The notes beneath the pieces are model-generated. The model was not told where the DNA came from. It did no database searches and saw only the letters and a program-made list of their open reading frames with translations. 64,000 nt of DNA from Geoalkalibacter subterraneus (GTDB lineage: Bacteria; Desulfobacterota; Desulfuromonadia; Desulfuromonadales; Geoalkalibacteraceae), in the NCBI RefSeq assembly GCF_000827125.1, contig NZ_CP010311.1:2480001-2544000 (forward strand), in the 5' to 3' direction. This document shows positions 25,577 through 35,138 of this stretch, in pieces. Numbering within the stretch: the first letter of the stretch is position 1; the number at the start of each line of letters is the position of its first letter. Position numbers and translations under genes: made by a program.

Positions 25577-26440
25577 ATGCGTATATTCTTAGCTCTTCTC
25601 GTGGTCTTACTGGTGGCGGTTCCAGCTTCTTTCGCAGCCCCTTCGAGCTATCGACTTGAAAAGCTCGATGAGGGCATTTATGCAGCCTTGGTGGTGCCCG
25701 GGGGGCAGGCGTCATCCAACGCGTTGGTCGTGGAGTGCGAGGAAGATGTGGTGGTGGCGGGCGCGCATTTTACCGGCGGTGCAATCCGTGACCTGACAGC
25801 CCAGGTGGCTCAGGCCACCATGAAGCCGGTGCGCAGCTTTGTATTGACCCACCACCATGGCGGTTATGCCTATATCGATCTTGATTTTCCGCCGGGCAAA
25901 GATGTGCTCATGTCCTGGCAGACCTGGAAGGATTTGGAGCAGGAAGTTCGAGAGATCGAATTCCCAGTGATGTTTTTCAACGAGGGGCTGACCATGAAAC
26001 GCGGCGGCCGCACTCTTATCCTGACCAATATGGAAGCCGGCCACAGTCGCGGGGATACGGTCGTCTATCTCCCGGAAGAGAGCATCCTGTTCACCAGCGA
26101 TCTCTTCTACAACGGCTCGACCGGCTATCTTGGTGACGGCCACATGCAGGAATGGATTCTGGCTCTGGAATTTCTTGAGCGCCTTAAGGTTGAAAAAATC
26201 ATACCCGGCTACGGCAACGTTGGATCCACCGAGGACCTGGTCGCGTACAAAAAATTTCTCAAAGCGTTTTTAACAGAGGTCCTGCAGATGATTGAGGAGG
26301 GTAAGTCCCTGGAGCAGATCAAGAAAGAATTCAGCCTCCCTCGCTATGAAACGCTTCCGGGGTTTCAGCAGTTTTTATCCGCCAACATTGAAAGAGCGTA
26401 CCAAGATCTGCATTCTCATCTAAGAGAGGGGGAATATTAA
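25577..26440 (+). CDS. Exported metallo-beta-lactamase-fold protein with altered metal ligands
   Basis: 287 residues with a signal peptide ([20 protein letters not shown]). The MBL fold is evident: GVGQ-like opening [60 protein letters not shown], and [12 protein letters not shown]. Compared with HxHxDH, the motif reads HHHGGY, losing Asp and the last His; the final His of the PGHG position is Tyr (PGYGN). One His (HSRGD) and the bridging Asp (FTSD) remain. It may bind one metal or none, so hydrolase activity is doubtful. Its 3' end overlaps the convergent SatD-like gene by 21 bp. Confidence 0.85.
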
Positions 26441-27115
26441 CCCTTTTTTGCCCCCCTTCCCTGCGTCCACATCTTCTTCAACGGCGGGAAAATGATCGAC
26501 AAACCAGAGCAACTGCTCCCCGGCCAACTCATAGGTTTTAGCCCGCGCTGCCGCCAGCCGCTGATGCAGAGCCGACTGAGTAATGCCGACCTTTTCAGCG
26601 GCCAGCGCCTCGGTTCCATGCTTGCGGTAGGCAAGATAAGCCTCAAGCTGCTTGCGTGTCCAGGTCTCGAAAATAGTCTGCAGCAGCATGGAGATGGTAT
26701 TGGCACCTGTATCTAGAGGAACAATTCCAGTGGCGAGAAAAACTCCACCCCGGTGACGCCTGGCGCGCTCGATTCCCTGACGCGCTCGTATCACCGCCGG
26801 CCCGCCGATCGTATTACGGTCATCAATGTAGCCATCGGACACTTCACCCGCCCCGATGCCGGTGGCGATTCTAATGGGGAACAGGCGCTGCCGCAGAAAA
26901 AAATCGACCTGAAAAGCAGCCGAAAGAGTGCGAACCAAGCCACGCCATTCATTTCCGGCATGTAGTTCCAGCGGCAGATCTGCCTGCTCACCAAAGCGTT
27001 TGTTGGCTTCGGCCAGCGCATCTTGCAGGCGCGCGGTGAGATCCTCCTGGTGCTTTTTGCCTGCGATCGGGACAAGATCGCCATTGATACAAACTGAACG
27101 GGGAGCGTACTTCAT
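26420..27115 (-). CDS. SatD-family protein with C-terminal HTH
   Basis: 231 residues. [14 protein letters not shown] at the N-terminus, [34 protein letters not shown] in the middle (quoted in part) and a sigma-like helix-turn-helix near the end ([23 protein letters not shown]) match SatD-like proteins. The family is poorly characterised; the HTH suggests a nucleic-acid-binding role. It starts with ATG close to an AT-rich promoter region at 27116-27317 shared with the divergent ferritin-like gene. The 3' end overlaps the MBL-fold gene. Confidence 0.68.
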
Positions 27116-27317
27116 GAATCCCTCGTGAAATTAAGATAATAAAAGGACATAGCCCGACATTGGGCACGATTTAAGGTTTAACCGATAATTACGGCCTGTC
27201 AACTGAACAGGACCAGAAGCCTTTGCGCGCAAGCCTTTTTCCAGAGAATCCGAGAAATTTTCCAAAGTTCTGCTATCCTTATCGGAAAAGTTATTTCACG
27301 TAGAAAAGGAGAGAAGA

Positions 27318-27815
27318 ATGGCGGAAAAAATCAATTTGCAAGAAGCGGTCAAACGCTCGGTCCAGACTGAAAAAAATGCGATGGATTTTTATGCTCTGGG
27401 CGCCAAGAACATGAAAAATGTTGAAGCGAAGAAGACATTCGAACTTTTGGCGCGAGAAGAACGCGATCACGCCAAGCAGTTTTTCGATGTCTATGAAGGC
27501 TCCGATCTGCCGGATTTTGAAACATTTATCAATTCCGATCCGGTCAAGGAAGGGGAATGGCTCACCGACATGGAGAAAGCCCTGATCTCGGATTTCAACG
27601 AGCGCAAGGCCATGGAGCTGGCGATGCAGAAAGAGCAGAATCTGGAAAAGAGTCTGCGTGAGATGGCAGCTAAAATTGAAGATCCTCAGGTCAAAGCGGT
27701 TTATGAGGCCAATGCCAAATCGACACATCAGCATTATCAACTGATCGAGTCGGAATATGCCCGCCTCATGGGGATGGTTCACGAAACCGACATCGACACC
27801 TACGTCCGCGAATAA
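27318..27815 (+). CDS. Ferritin-like (rubrerythrin-type) diiron protein
   Basis: 165 residues, all helical. VQTEKNAMDFYALGAKN supplies the first Glu ligand, LAREERDHAKQFFDVYEG the ExxH pair, and the second half has LEKSLREMAAKIEDPQVKAVYEANAKSTHQHYQLIE with the matching Glu/His pattern. There is no C-terminal rubredoxin domain, so it is a short rubrerythrin/ferritin-like protein, probably acting on peroxide or iron in the cytoplasm of this anaerobe. Strong ribosome site AAAAGGAGAGAAG; a terminator follows at once, so it is monocistronic. Confidence 0.85.
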   Translation: MAEKINLQEAVKRSVQTEKNAMDFYALGAKNMKNVEAKKTFELLAREERDHAKQFFDVYEGSDLPDFETFINSDPVKEGEWLTDMEKALISDFNERKAMELAMQKEQNLEKSLREMAAKIEDPQVKAVYEANAKSTHQHYQLIESEYARLMGMVHETDIDTYVRE

Positions 27816-27837
27816 CCTGGGACATTGCTGCAACAAC

Positions 27838-27883
27838 AAAAAAAAGCCGGTACCTCGATTCCAACGGGGCGCCGGCTTTTTTT
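27838..27883 (+). terminator. Terminator after the ferritin-like gene
   Basis: An aaaaaaaagccgg ... ccggcttttttt stem with a T run begins 23 bp after the stop. It can also serve the convergent DUF1573 gene. Confidence 0.75.
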
Positions 27884-27901
27884 ATTGTTTACTGCTGCAG
27901 A

Positions 27902-28591
27902 TCAGGGAGAAACCGTACCAAAGATCGGCAAACGGATTTCCGTGATCGATGGGTGGCTGGTGGGGATTATGACATATCCGCTCAACCGCCCCTGTTCCTG
28001 GTCCGGAACGACCGAAAGATTCAAAATCACACTCGATTTCGGCTCAATAACATCGCTTTGCAACTCTGCTTCGACTGCGGGATTGCTCACTGTCACGTCG
28101 CCAAGTTCAATGGCCTCACTGCCATTGTTGGCGAGGCGCACTTCCGTTTGCCTCTGCTCCCCAGACTTCATTACGCCAAAATCGACACGGGGAGGTTCAG
28201 CGGCAATAACCCTGTTGACCTTTCCGCGCAACGACAACTGCACCACATCATGCAGCGGATCATTCGTATAGAGGTAGATGGTCTTTACGACCTGTCCGTT
28301 GAACCTGCGGCTGTCAAAAACCGCCTCAACCTCACCGACATCTCCCGGCGCCAGAACCTCAGCCGACAAGCGCGGCACCGTGCATCCGCAGGACGAGCGA
28401 ACCCGTTCAATATTGAGGGGGGCATCGCCGGTATTGGAAAAACGAAAGACATGCGTGACCTTTTGCCCCTCCTCAATGGAGCCGAAATTATACTCCGACA
28501 AGTCCACCTCGATTCGGGGCTGAGCGGTAAAAGCAGTTGAAGCGGTGGTGAAAATAAGTAAAAAAGTCAACAAAAGTGATCGCTGCAACAT
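27902..28591 (-). CDS. DUF1573 periplasmic protein (two Ig-like ASPM/SPD2/Hydin-type domains)
   Basis: 229 residues from the ATG at 28591, preceded by GAAAGGAAAGC. A signal peptide ends TAFTA. VDLSEYNFGSIEEGQKVTHVFRFSNTGDAPL and SSCGCTV define DUF1573 (conserved Cys pair CGC). A second Ig-like domain starts at PPRVDFGVMKSGEQRQTEVRLANNG. These proteins are beta-sandwich modules of the envelope with no known reaction. The longer frame to 28642 lacks a ribosome site. Confidence 0.85.
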   Translation of the reverse strand: MLQRSLLLTFLLIFTTASTAFTAQPRIEVDLSEYNFGSIEEGQKVTHVFRFSNTGDAPLNIERVRSSCGCTVPRLSAEVLAPGDVGEVEAVFDSRRFNGQVVKTIYLYTNDPLHDVVQLSLRGKVNRVIAAEPPRVDFGVMKSGEQRQTEVRLANNGSEAIELGDVTVSNPAVEAELQSDVIEPKSSVILNLSVVPDQEQGRLSGYVIIPTSHPSITEIRLPIFGTVSP

Positions 28592-28696
28592 GGGTGCTTT
28601 CCTTTCGTGAGTGGATATTCTATCAACGAGCCATATTACCATATTTCATACCCCGCGCCATCCTTTCTCAAAAGTCTCTTCCAGCGAAGGTATTGA

Positions 28697-28726
28697 TTGA
28701 CACGACAGGGCGATTCTTGCTATACA
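28697..28726 (+). promoter_or_regulatory. Sigma-70 promoter of hpt
   Basis: A perfect TTGACA box, an 18-bp spacer and TATACA lie about 30 bp upstream of the hpt start. It is the strongest promoter match noticed in the window. Confidence 0.65.
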
Positions 28727-28756
28727 AAACTTTATTAAATCTAATTTTCCGGATCA

Positions 28757-29287
28757 ATGTCTATGAGCGACGCACGCCTTGAACTACTCTATTCCCGAGA
28801 CCGCATAGCACAGGAAGTCAATCGACTCGCACAACAGATCGGCCGCGATTACAGTGAACGCCAAGTGCTGCTGGTTGTGGTGCTGAAAGGGTCCCTGATT
28901 TTCGGTGCGGATCTGCTGCGGGCACTTCCCATAAAAGCATCGGTGGATTTTGTTCGCCTGGCCAGCTACGGCTCCGAAACCCATAGTTCCGGGATTGTTG
29001 AATTTCGCTACCATCTCGAAACTCCCATCCGTGACCGGGATGTCATTATTGTTGAGGACATCGTCGACAGCGGCTATACTCTGACATCACTCTATAACAA
29101 GTTACTCAACCAGAATCCGCACACGTTGCGAATCTGTACCCTGATCGACAAACGAGCCCGGCGTGAAGTCGAGATCGAAGCCGATTACGTTGGCATCACC
29201 ATGGAGGACGGTTTTATTGTCGGTTACGGAATGGACCACGACGAAAGATACCGTCAATTACCGGATATTTACCTGGTGAAATCCTGA
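28757..29287 (+). CDS. hpt: Hypoxanthine phosphoribosyltransferase
   Basis: 176 residues. VLLVVVLKGSLIFGADLLRAL and the PRPP-binding loop DVIIVEDIVDSGYTLTSL are diagnostic. Downstream, LIDKRARREVEIEADYVGITMEDGFIVGYGMDHDERYRQLPDIYLV (quoted in segments) matches bacterial Hpt. It makes IMP/GMP from hypoxanthine/guanine and PRPP in the cytoplasm for purine salvage. Two in-frame ATG codons (28757 and 28763) are possible starts. It is transcribed from the promoter at 28697 and may run into the zinc-ribbon gene 27 bp downstream. Confidence 0.95.
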   Translation: MSMSDARLELLYSRDRIAQEVNRLAQQIGRDYSERQVLLVVVLKGSLIFGADLLRALPIKASVDFVRLASYGSETHSSGIVEFRYHLETPIRDRDVIIVEDIVDSGYTLTSLYNKLLNQNPHTLRICTLIDKRARREVEIEADYVGITMEDGFIVGYGMDHDERYRQLPDIYLVKS

Positions 29288-29314
29288 TCCCGAGAACAAG
29301 GGAGAAGCACCTCG

Positions 29315-30685
29315 ATGATCATTCAATGTGAAAAGTGCGGCACCCGTTTCCGCCTGCCGGACGAGAAAATGCGTCCGGAGGGGATCAAAGCGCGATGTGC
29401 ACGTTGCAAGCAGATTTTTTTTGCTACTCCTCCCCCTTCCCAGGAGCCCGATGATTTCGGGTCTTTTCCTCAGGCCGGGGCCGACGGTGTTACACCGGGC
29501 CAATCCGAGATCAGCGATTCTGAAAGGGAGATGATACAGGAAGGCCTCGCCAGTGACTCCGAGACCTCGAGGAAAATGTGGGACGAACCTCTGGGACTGG
29601 AGAAAACAGAGTCAGAGATCGAGCAGAAAACGGACAAGCTATCCACCACGCCTATGGATGAAGAAGGGGCGGCATTTGAACAATCTCTCGACAGGGAAGA
29701 ATCCTGGGATCTGCCGGTAGAAAAGACGCCCGAGGATCAGTCGCCGCAACAAGCCCAAAAAGAAGAGAGCGAGAGTTCTTTCGAGGATGGCAGCTTTGGT
29801 GAATTCAGTTTTGGTCTCTCTCCTGAACAGGAAGAAGAGGAATTCGGCGAACTTGAGCAGCCGGAAAAGAACCTGGAAGACGAAGCCTTCACGTTTGATC
29901 CGGTCGATGAGAAGCCTGAGGAAAAGGAGCTTGAGGAACCGGAGCAGGAACTTCTGAAAGAAGAGGCAGCTGCGGCCGACGAGCCCATGTTCAGCTTCGA
30001 GGAGGCCCAGACTACCACGAAAAGCGACGGCCTGCTTGATGAAGTTGCCCCGACCAAGGACAGTCCAAAGCCGGAGACGGCAGTGGAAGCAGAAAAAGAA
30101 CACTTTGAGGCGGCAGCACCGCAACGCAAGAGTCCGGTGGCCTCATTGATGATCTTTTTCCTGATCGTCCTGATTATTCTGACCGCTGTAACCGGTTACC
30201 TTTTCTGGAAACAGGGGCCCCAGGCCTTTGAACGTATGCTTCTGGAGTTGACCGGCAGCAAATCCCAACCGGTTGTCTCGGTCGGTCGCATAGAACTCAA
30301 CGACTACACCGCCTCTTTTATGCAGAATGAACAGGCGGGGGAATTGTTCGTCATCCACGGTCGCGCCCGCAATCTTTATGAAGAGCCGCGCTCGACGATT
30401 CAGATCAAAGGGGTCATTTTCAATGAGGCGGGAAAACCGGTCATGCAGCAAACGGTCTTCGGCGGCAATGCCCTGAGCGAAGAGCAGTTGACCACCCTGC
30501 CGTACAGCAAAATCGAAGAAGCCATGACCAACCAGTTCGGCGACCACCTCTCCAATCTCAATGTAGCGCCGAGCGACTCAATCCCCTTCACCATCGTATT
30601 CCGCAATCTGCCTGAAGGCGTAGCTGAATTCACCGTCGAAGTAGTCGATTCCAGGCCGGCCACACCAACAGACACGCAAAAGTAG
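29315..30685 (+). CDS. Zinc-ribbon/DUF3426 membrane protein
   Basis: 456 residues. The N-terminus is an MJ0042-type zinc ribbon (CEKCGTRFRLPDEKM, CARCKQIFF; two CxxC pairs). Residues about 55-270 are very acidic low-complexity sequence rich in Glu, Asp, Ser and Pro. A single membrane helix (MIFFLIVLIILTAVTGYLFW) precedes a C-terminal DUF3426 beta domain (FVIHGRARNLYEEPRSTIQIKG, shown in part). The topology suggests a cytoplasmic zinc ribbon and a periplasmic C-domain. Function of the family is unknown. It ends at a clear terminator. Confidence 0.87.
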   Translation: MIIQCEKCGTRFRLPDEKMRPEGIKARCARCKQIFFATPPPSQEPDDFGSFPQAGADGVTPGQSEISDSEREMIQEGLASDSETSRKMWDEPLGLEKTESEIEQKTDKLSTTPMDEEGAAFEQSLDREESWDLPVEKTPEDQSPQQAQKEESESSFEDGSFGEFSFGLSPEQEEEEFGELEQPEKNLEDEAFTFDPVDEKPEEKELEEPEQELLKEEAAAADEPMFSFEEAQTTTKSDGLLDEVAPTKDSPKPETAVEAEKEHFEAAAPQRKSPVASLMIFFLIVLIILTAVTGYLFWKQGPQAFERMLLELTGSKSQPVVSVGRIELNDYTASFMQNEQAGELFVIHGRARNLYEEPRSTIQIKGVIFNEAGKPVMQQTVFGGNALSEEQLTTLPYSKIEEAMTNQFGDHLSNLNVAPSDSIPFTIVFRNLPEGVAEFTVEVVDSRPATPTDTQK

Positions 30686-30708
30686 ATCCTGCTCTGAGTC
30701 GTATACAG

Positions 30709-30745
30709 AAAAAGCCGCAGACCTCCAAAAAGGGTGCGGCTTTTT
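30709..30745 (+). terminator. Terminator after the DUF3426 gene
   Basis: aaaaagccgc and gcggcttttt pair across a 17-nt loop, 23 bp after the stop codon. Confidence 0.7.
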
Positions 30746-30790
30746 ATTTTCTTTACAATATCTTTACCCGGTCAGGCGACGCAGCAGAAA

Positions 30791-31018
30791 TCACTCTTTC
30801 TTGTCGCCGGCGGCATCATCACTCTTTTTTTTATCCCCGCCATTCTCTTCACCTTCTTTTGGCGTGATATCAATCTCATCGTCATGCTCGACTGACTTTT
30901 TAAAATTGCGTATCCCCTTGCCCAGGGCATTTCCGATATCCGGCAGTTTGCCGGCTCCGAAAATGACCATAACCAGCACCAGGATAATAATAAGCTCTGT
31001 TGTACCCAATCCAAACAT
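30791..31018 (-). CDS. tatA: Sec-independent translocase subunit TatA
   Basis: 75 residues from the ATG at 31018, preceded by GGAGG with good spacing. [21 protein letters not shown] is the membrane helix, followed by the hinge and amphipathic helix [22 protein letters not shown] and a charged acidic/basic tail. TatA/E proteins form the pore that exports folded twin-arginine proteins; the DUF362 protein at 48419-49339 in this window is a candidate substrate. No tatB or tatC is adjacent. Confidence 0.93.
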   Translation of the reverse strand: MFGLGTTELIIILVLVMVIFGAGKLPDIGNALGKGIRNFKKSVEHDDEIDITPKEGEENGGDKKKSDDAAGDKKE

Positions 31019-31108
31019 ATTACAGGCCTCCACTCTCACCCGGGAAGTATCTCAGCTTAAACCTCAGCGACACTGAACGCTTCAAAACAACGGGAACGCT
31101 CCAAAAAC

Positions 31109-31134
31109 AAAGGGGCGGCCAAGGCCGCCCCTTT
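31109..31134 (-). terminator. Terminator after the ferredoxin gene
   Basis: A perfect 12-bp stem aaaggggcggcc/ggccgccccttt with a 2-nt loop follows the ferredoxin stop on the minus strand. Confidence 0.65.
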
Positions 31135-31154
31135 CCAACTGTGCGAAAACCCAA

Positions 31155-31325
31155 TCAGGCAGGGTGAATCGCGTCTACCGGGCAGCTGTCAACACATGCG
31201 CCGCAATCGGTGCAGGTATCGGCGTCGATAACGCGCTTGTCGCCCTGCTCGCTGATGGCCTCGACCGGGCAGGTCGGGTCGCAAGCACCACAATTAATGC
31301 ATTCGTCGTTGATTGTGTGAGCCAT
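31155..31325 (-). CDS. Small 2[4Fe-4S] ferredoxin
   Basis: A 56-residue gene. The product starts [20 protein letters not shown] and continues through [14 protein letters not shown] to DAIHPA. Two CxxCxxCx(3)CP motifs bind two cubane clusters, as in clostridial-type ferredoxins. The ATG is preceded by GAGGAGGAGATACC. It is a soluble low-potential electron carrier in the cytoplasm, probably for pyruvate or 2-oxoacid oxidoreductases and similar enzymes. It forms its own transcription unit. Confidence 0.95.
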   Translation of the reverse strand: MAHTINDECINCGACDPTCPVEAISEQGDKRVIDADTCTDCGACVDSCPVDAIHPA

Positions 31326-31600
31326 GGTATCTCCTCCTCAGATGATTTTCGATGGAGTTTACAATAAACGCAGGATGGATGTCCACCCCAAACACCTTTT
31401 TCCCGGGCACCAGGAAAATTCTTGCAATAAGGCACCCCATATTATATCTTTTATAACGTTTTTTCGCTTTTAATCCTTTAGGATCAATGCGCCTGCCCTT
31501 CAACGAGCCAGCGGCAATGGGGAAGCGACAAAGAAAATGTAAACGTCGTTTTGCCGGGCTCGCAGGCGGTGGGCATTCAGACGAGGAGGATCACTTATTT

Positions 31601-32866
31601 ATGGATATTCTGGCTCTCAATTGCGGCAGCTCGTCTGTCAAGTACCAGCTTTTCGACTGGAAACGCGGGGAGGTCATTGCCAAGGGGATGGTAGAGCGTG
31701 TCACGGTTGGAGATTCTTTCATCGTCCACGAAGTCCCGGGTCGCGAAACCTATCGTGAAGAATACGAATGTCCCTCGCATGAAACGGCCATTCACCTGAT
31801 TATCAAAATTCTGGCCGACGCCGAACATGGTGTGGTTAAAGAGATCGACGAAATTTCCGCCGTTGGGCATCGCGTGGTGCATGGCGGCGAAAAATTCACC
31901 CGCTCGGTCATGATCGACGACGAAGTTCTGGCCGGCATCAGAGAAGTCCAGCACCTGGCACCGTTGCACAATCCGCCGAATATTGCCGGCATTGAGGCTG
32001 CACGCTCTGTTCTGCCCGACGTTCCCCATGTGGCAATTTTCGACACCGCATTTCACCAGACCATGCCGGAGCATGCCTATACCTACCCGCTGCCTCATGA
32101 GTGGTACACCAAATACGGGGTACGCCGCTACGGCTTCCACGGCACCAGCCATCTTTATGTCTCAAAGCGCGCGGCGGTGCTGCTGGGCAAAGATCCCAAG
32201 GACTGCAATATCATCACCATGCATATCGGCAACGGCGTCAGCCACTCCGCCATTAAAGGCGGCATCTCGGTTGACACATCCATGGGGCTGACGCCGCTGG
32301 AAGGTGCCATGATGGGAACCCGCTGTGGCGATATCGATCCCGCTATCCCCATGTTCATTCAGCAGCAGGAGAATCTCGGGCCGAAAGAGATTGACTCCAT
32401 TCTGAATAAAAAATCAGGGGTTCTCGGAGTCACGGGCCAGTACACTGACCGGCGCGATGTGCTTGAGGGGATCGAGAAAGGCGACGAGCGTTGCCGCCTT
32501 GCCCTTGAGATCGAAGCCTACCGTTTGAAGAAATACATCGGCGCCTACGCCGCCGCAATCGGTGGAATTGATGCCGTTGTATTTACCGCCGGTGTCGGCG
32601 AGATGGCCTGGCAGATCCGCGAAAAAGCCCTTGAGGGCCTGGAGTTCATGGGGATCATTCTCGACCGGGAGAAGAACCGCAACACCCAGACCCGCAAGAC
32701 GGAAAACGTTATCACCACTCCTGATTCAAAGGTCAAGGTGTTTGTCATCCCCACCGACGAGGAACTTGTCTTCACCGAGGATGTGGTGGCAATTCTGGAA
32801 GGCACCTATACCGATCACATGAGGTTCGACTACAGCTTCTGCCACAAGGAGTTTCAGCGCAAATAA
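31601..32866 (+). CDS. ackA: Acetate kinase
   Basis: 421 residues from the ATG at 31601, which follows GAGGAGGATCAC and matches the usual MxILxLNCGSSSxK start (MDILALNCGSSSVKYQLFDW). VGHRVVHGGEKFT, FDTAFHQTMP, RRYGFHGTSHLYVS and HIGNGVSHSAIKGG with MGLTPLEGAMMGTRCGDIDP are the ASKHA acetate-kinase motifs. It interconverts acetyl phosphate plus ADP with acetate plus ATP in the cytoplasm. The matching pta lies just downstream but on the opposite strand, convergent. Confidence 0.97.
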   Translation: MDILALNCGSSSVKYQLFDWKRGEVIAKGMVERVTVGDSFIVHEVPGRETYREEYECPSHETAIHLIIKILADAEHGVVKEIDEISAVGHRVVHGGEKFTRSVMIDDEVLAGIREVQHLAPLHNPPNIAGIEAARSVLPDVPHVAIFDTAFHQTMPEHAYTYPLPHEWYTKYGVRRYGFHGTSHLYVSKRAAVLLGKDPKDCNIITMHIGNGVSHSAIKGGISVDTSMGLTPLEGAMMGTRCGDIDPAIPMFIQQQENLGPKEIDSILNKKSGVLGVTGQYTDRRDVLEGIEKGDERCRLALEIEAYRLKKYIGAYAAAIGGIDAVVFTAGVGEMAWQIREKALEGLEFMGIILDREKNRNTQTRKTENVITTPDSKVKVFVIPTDEELVFTEDVVAILEGTYTDHMRFDYSFCHKEFQRK

Positions 32867-32889
32867 GCGCGCTTCAGCACAATGATCAT

Positions 32890-32933
32890 AAACAGCAAAG
32901 GCCGGAGGATATCCCCTCCGGCCTTTGCTGTTT
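32890..32933. terminator. Bidirectional terminator between ackA and pta
   Basis: A 19-bp perfect stem (aaacagcaaaggccggagg and its complement) with a 6-nt loop and flanking A/T runs separates the convergent genes. Confidence 0.85.
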
Positions 32934-32962
32934 TACCCATGCAGTCGCTTCAAAAGGCGTTG

Positions 32963-33964
32963 TTATCCCTGAGCCTGCACCGCGGTAATGGCGGCCACGG
33001 AAACGATATCATCGACGGAACAGCCCCGCGAGAGGTCATTGACCGGCTTGGCCAGCCCCTGAATGATGGGCCCGACGGCTTCGGCGCCGGCTAAACGCTC
33101 CACCAGCTTATAGCCGATATTGCCGGCATCGAGGTCGGGGAAGATCAGGGTATTGGCTTTACCGGCGACAGGTGAACCGGGCGCTTTTTTCTCACCGACC
33201 TTGGGCAGCAGTGCAGCATCGGCCTGCAATTCGCCATCGATCTGAAGTGACGGATCAGCCGCTTTGGCAATTTCCAGAGCCTTGAGCACTTTATCCACAT
33301 CGTCGTGCTGAGCGCTGCCCTTGGTTGAGAACGAAAGCATGCCCACCCGTGCATCGACACCGAGGAAGCTCTTGCAACTGCTGGCGGTCGCAAGGGCGAT
33401 CTCCGCCAATGACTGGGCATCGGGATTGGGATTGACTGCACAGTCGGCGAACAGGATGGTGCCGTTTTCGCCGAACTCAGGGGTTTTGGTGACCATCAGG
33501 AACACCGAGGAGACTGTTTTCATCCCCGGGGCAGTGCCGATCACCTGGAAGGCGGCACGCAGAACATCACCGGTCGTGTTGTAGGCTCCGGCGACAGCTC
33601 CCCCGGCGTCACCCTTGCGCACCATCATCGCGCCGAAATAGAGGTTGTCGTCGCCGGTCAGCAGCTTACGGGCCTCTTCATCGGTTAACCCTTTTTTCTT
33701 GCGCAATTCGACCAGTTCCGCCACATAACCATCAAGCTTGTCCGAGGTCTTGGGGTTTTCCAGGGTGACGCCATCGAGAGTGCAACCCAGTTCAGAGGCT
33801 TTACTCTGCAGTGCATCCGGGTCGCCTAGCAGCACGACCCTGGCCAGTCCGTCCTTGACAATGCGGCCAGCAGCCTGCACCATGCGATCGTCATACCCTT
33901 CGGGCAGGACCACCGTCTGCAGACTCTGTCGCGCTTTTTCCTTGATCTGATCCACCAGGTGCAT
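32963..33964 (-). CDS. pta: Phosphate acetyltransferase (short form)
   Basis: 333 residues from the ATG at 33964, preceded by [67 protein letters not shown] and [21 protein letters not shown] (quoted in part) are Pta catalytic-domain motifs. It lacks the N-terminal regulatory DRTGG domain of the long enterobacterial enzyme. It exchanges acetyl-CoA and acetyl phosphate. Together with ackA it allows acetate activation for oxidation or acetate formation. Confidence 0.97.
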   Translation of the reverse strand: MHLVDQIKEKARQSLQTVVLPEGYDDRMVQAAGRIVKDGLARVVLLGDPDALQSKASELGCTLDGVTLENPKTSDKLDGYVAELVELRKKKGLTDEEARKLLTGDDNLYFGAMMVRKGDAGGAVAGAYNTTGDVLRAAFQVIGTAPGMKTVSSVFLMVTKTPEFGENGTILFADCAVNPNPDAQSLAEIALATASSCKSFLGVDARVGMLSFSTKGSAQHDDVDKVLKALEIAKAADPSLQIDGELQADAALLPKVGEKKAPGSPVAGKANTLIFPDLDAGNIGYKLVERLAGAEAVGPIIQGLAKPVNDLSRGCSVDDIVSVAAITAVQAQG

Positions 33965-34163
33965 AGAATCTCCTCCTCCAAAACAAAGTTTTAAATCGGT
34001 GCATGAAGTTATACCCGATGCCTCGGAGGCGGTCAACCCCATGCCGCCCTTCGCCAGACTAATCCATACCGGTGAAATTTTCTACCCCGGACTGGTGATG
34101 ATCTGCCGGATTCGGGTATAATCGAATGCTGCTTGTTATTTTATCAACCACGAACCGGTTTTC

Positions 34164-35117
34164 ATGAATTTTCGCAGTCGAAAAATATCTTTTCTCTGGT
34201 GGTCCATTCCCCTGTCAATCGCGCTGCATCTGCTGCTTCTGCTGCTGATACCGGAGAAAACTCTGCTACCGACTCCAGACCGGGACGAACCGGTCATGGT
34301 CGAAGTGCGCCCCCCTCTGGAAGAAACCCGCCCCCGCGAACTCGACATCCCGCCGCAGCCGGAGCCGCCCGAGCCGCGGGAAGAGCCGGCAAAGCGGCTG
34401 GGACCCCAGGACATGGAGGTTGAAGAGGAAACCGCTCCAAAGGGTGAGGATACGGACGATATGGCGCCGACAGCCCCTCCGGCTCCTTCCCCACCCCGAC
34501 CGGCTCCAAAACCTGAGCCCCAGAAACCTGAGCAAAAACCGGAGAAGAAAGAAACCGCAGAAGCGGCTGCGCCGGTTGAGCGTCCTGCTGAGAAGCACGA
34601 AGCGGAGTTGGCACCGCCGGCCGTCGATGAACCCGCGTCCGAAAAAGCGGCTACAGCAGCCCCCGACCAGCCGATGCCGAAACTGGACGACCTGCTCGAC
34701 CTGCCGCAGAGCACCGCCAGTCGTATTACGGGAGAAGAGCGCCGCAAGAGACGGCCTGACGTTGCAGAGGGCGATGCCATCTGGCTGGACACCGAGAAGG
34801 ATCTGCTCATCTCCTTCTTCCAGCGTTTCAAAGCCAACATTTACGGGGTTTGGAATTATCCCGTCAAGGCGGCGGAGCGTGGCGAACAGGGCACCAGCCT
34901 GCTGCGCATCACGGTGCGTCGAGACGGCAGCGTGGAAAGCGTCAAGCTGGTGGAGTCGTCCGGCTCGAACACCCTTGATCGCGAAGCGATTCGCGCCGTC
35001 TGGACGGGAGCCTCCTATGGCCCCCTGCCCCGCGCTTACGAGGAAGAAACGCTGACCATCTTCGCTTTTTTTCAGTACACCCTGGGCGGCCGCCCCTTTG
35101 TGCATGGCGGCAGATAG
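34164..35117 (+). CDS. TonB/TolA-like energy transducer
   Basis: 317 residues. A short cytoplasmic N-terminus, one membrane helix (WWSIPLSIALHLLLLLLIP, with the conserved His), a long Pro/Glu/Lys-rich periplasm-spanning region (residues about 40-170), and a C-terminal TonB fold (NIYGVWNYPVKAAERG, GTSLLRITVRRDGSVESVKLVESSGSNTLD, FAFFQYTLGG). It would transmit the ExbBD proton-motive signal to outer-membrane receptors. exbB/exbD are not in the window. It converges with gcvPB. Confidence 0.88.
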   Translation: MNFRSRKISFLWWSIPLSIALHLLLLLLIPEKTLLPTPDRDEPVMVEVRPPLEETRPRELDIPPQPEPPEPREEPAKRLGPQDMEVEEETAPKGEDTDDMAPTAPPAPSPPRPAPKPEPQKPEQKPEKKETAEAAAPVERPAEKHEAELAPPAVDEPASEKAATAAPDQPMPKLDDLLDLPQSTASRITGEERRKRRPDVAEGDAIWLDTEKDLLISFFQRFKANIYGVWNYPVKAAERGEQGTSLLRITVRRDGSVESVKLVESSGSNTLDREAIRAVWTGASYGPLPRAYEEETLTIFAFFQYTLGGRPFVHGGR

Positions 35118-35138
35118 AGTGTAGAGCCTCTCCAGCGG

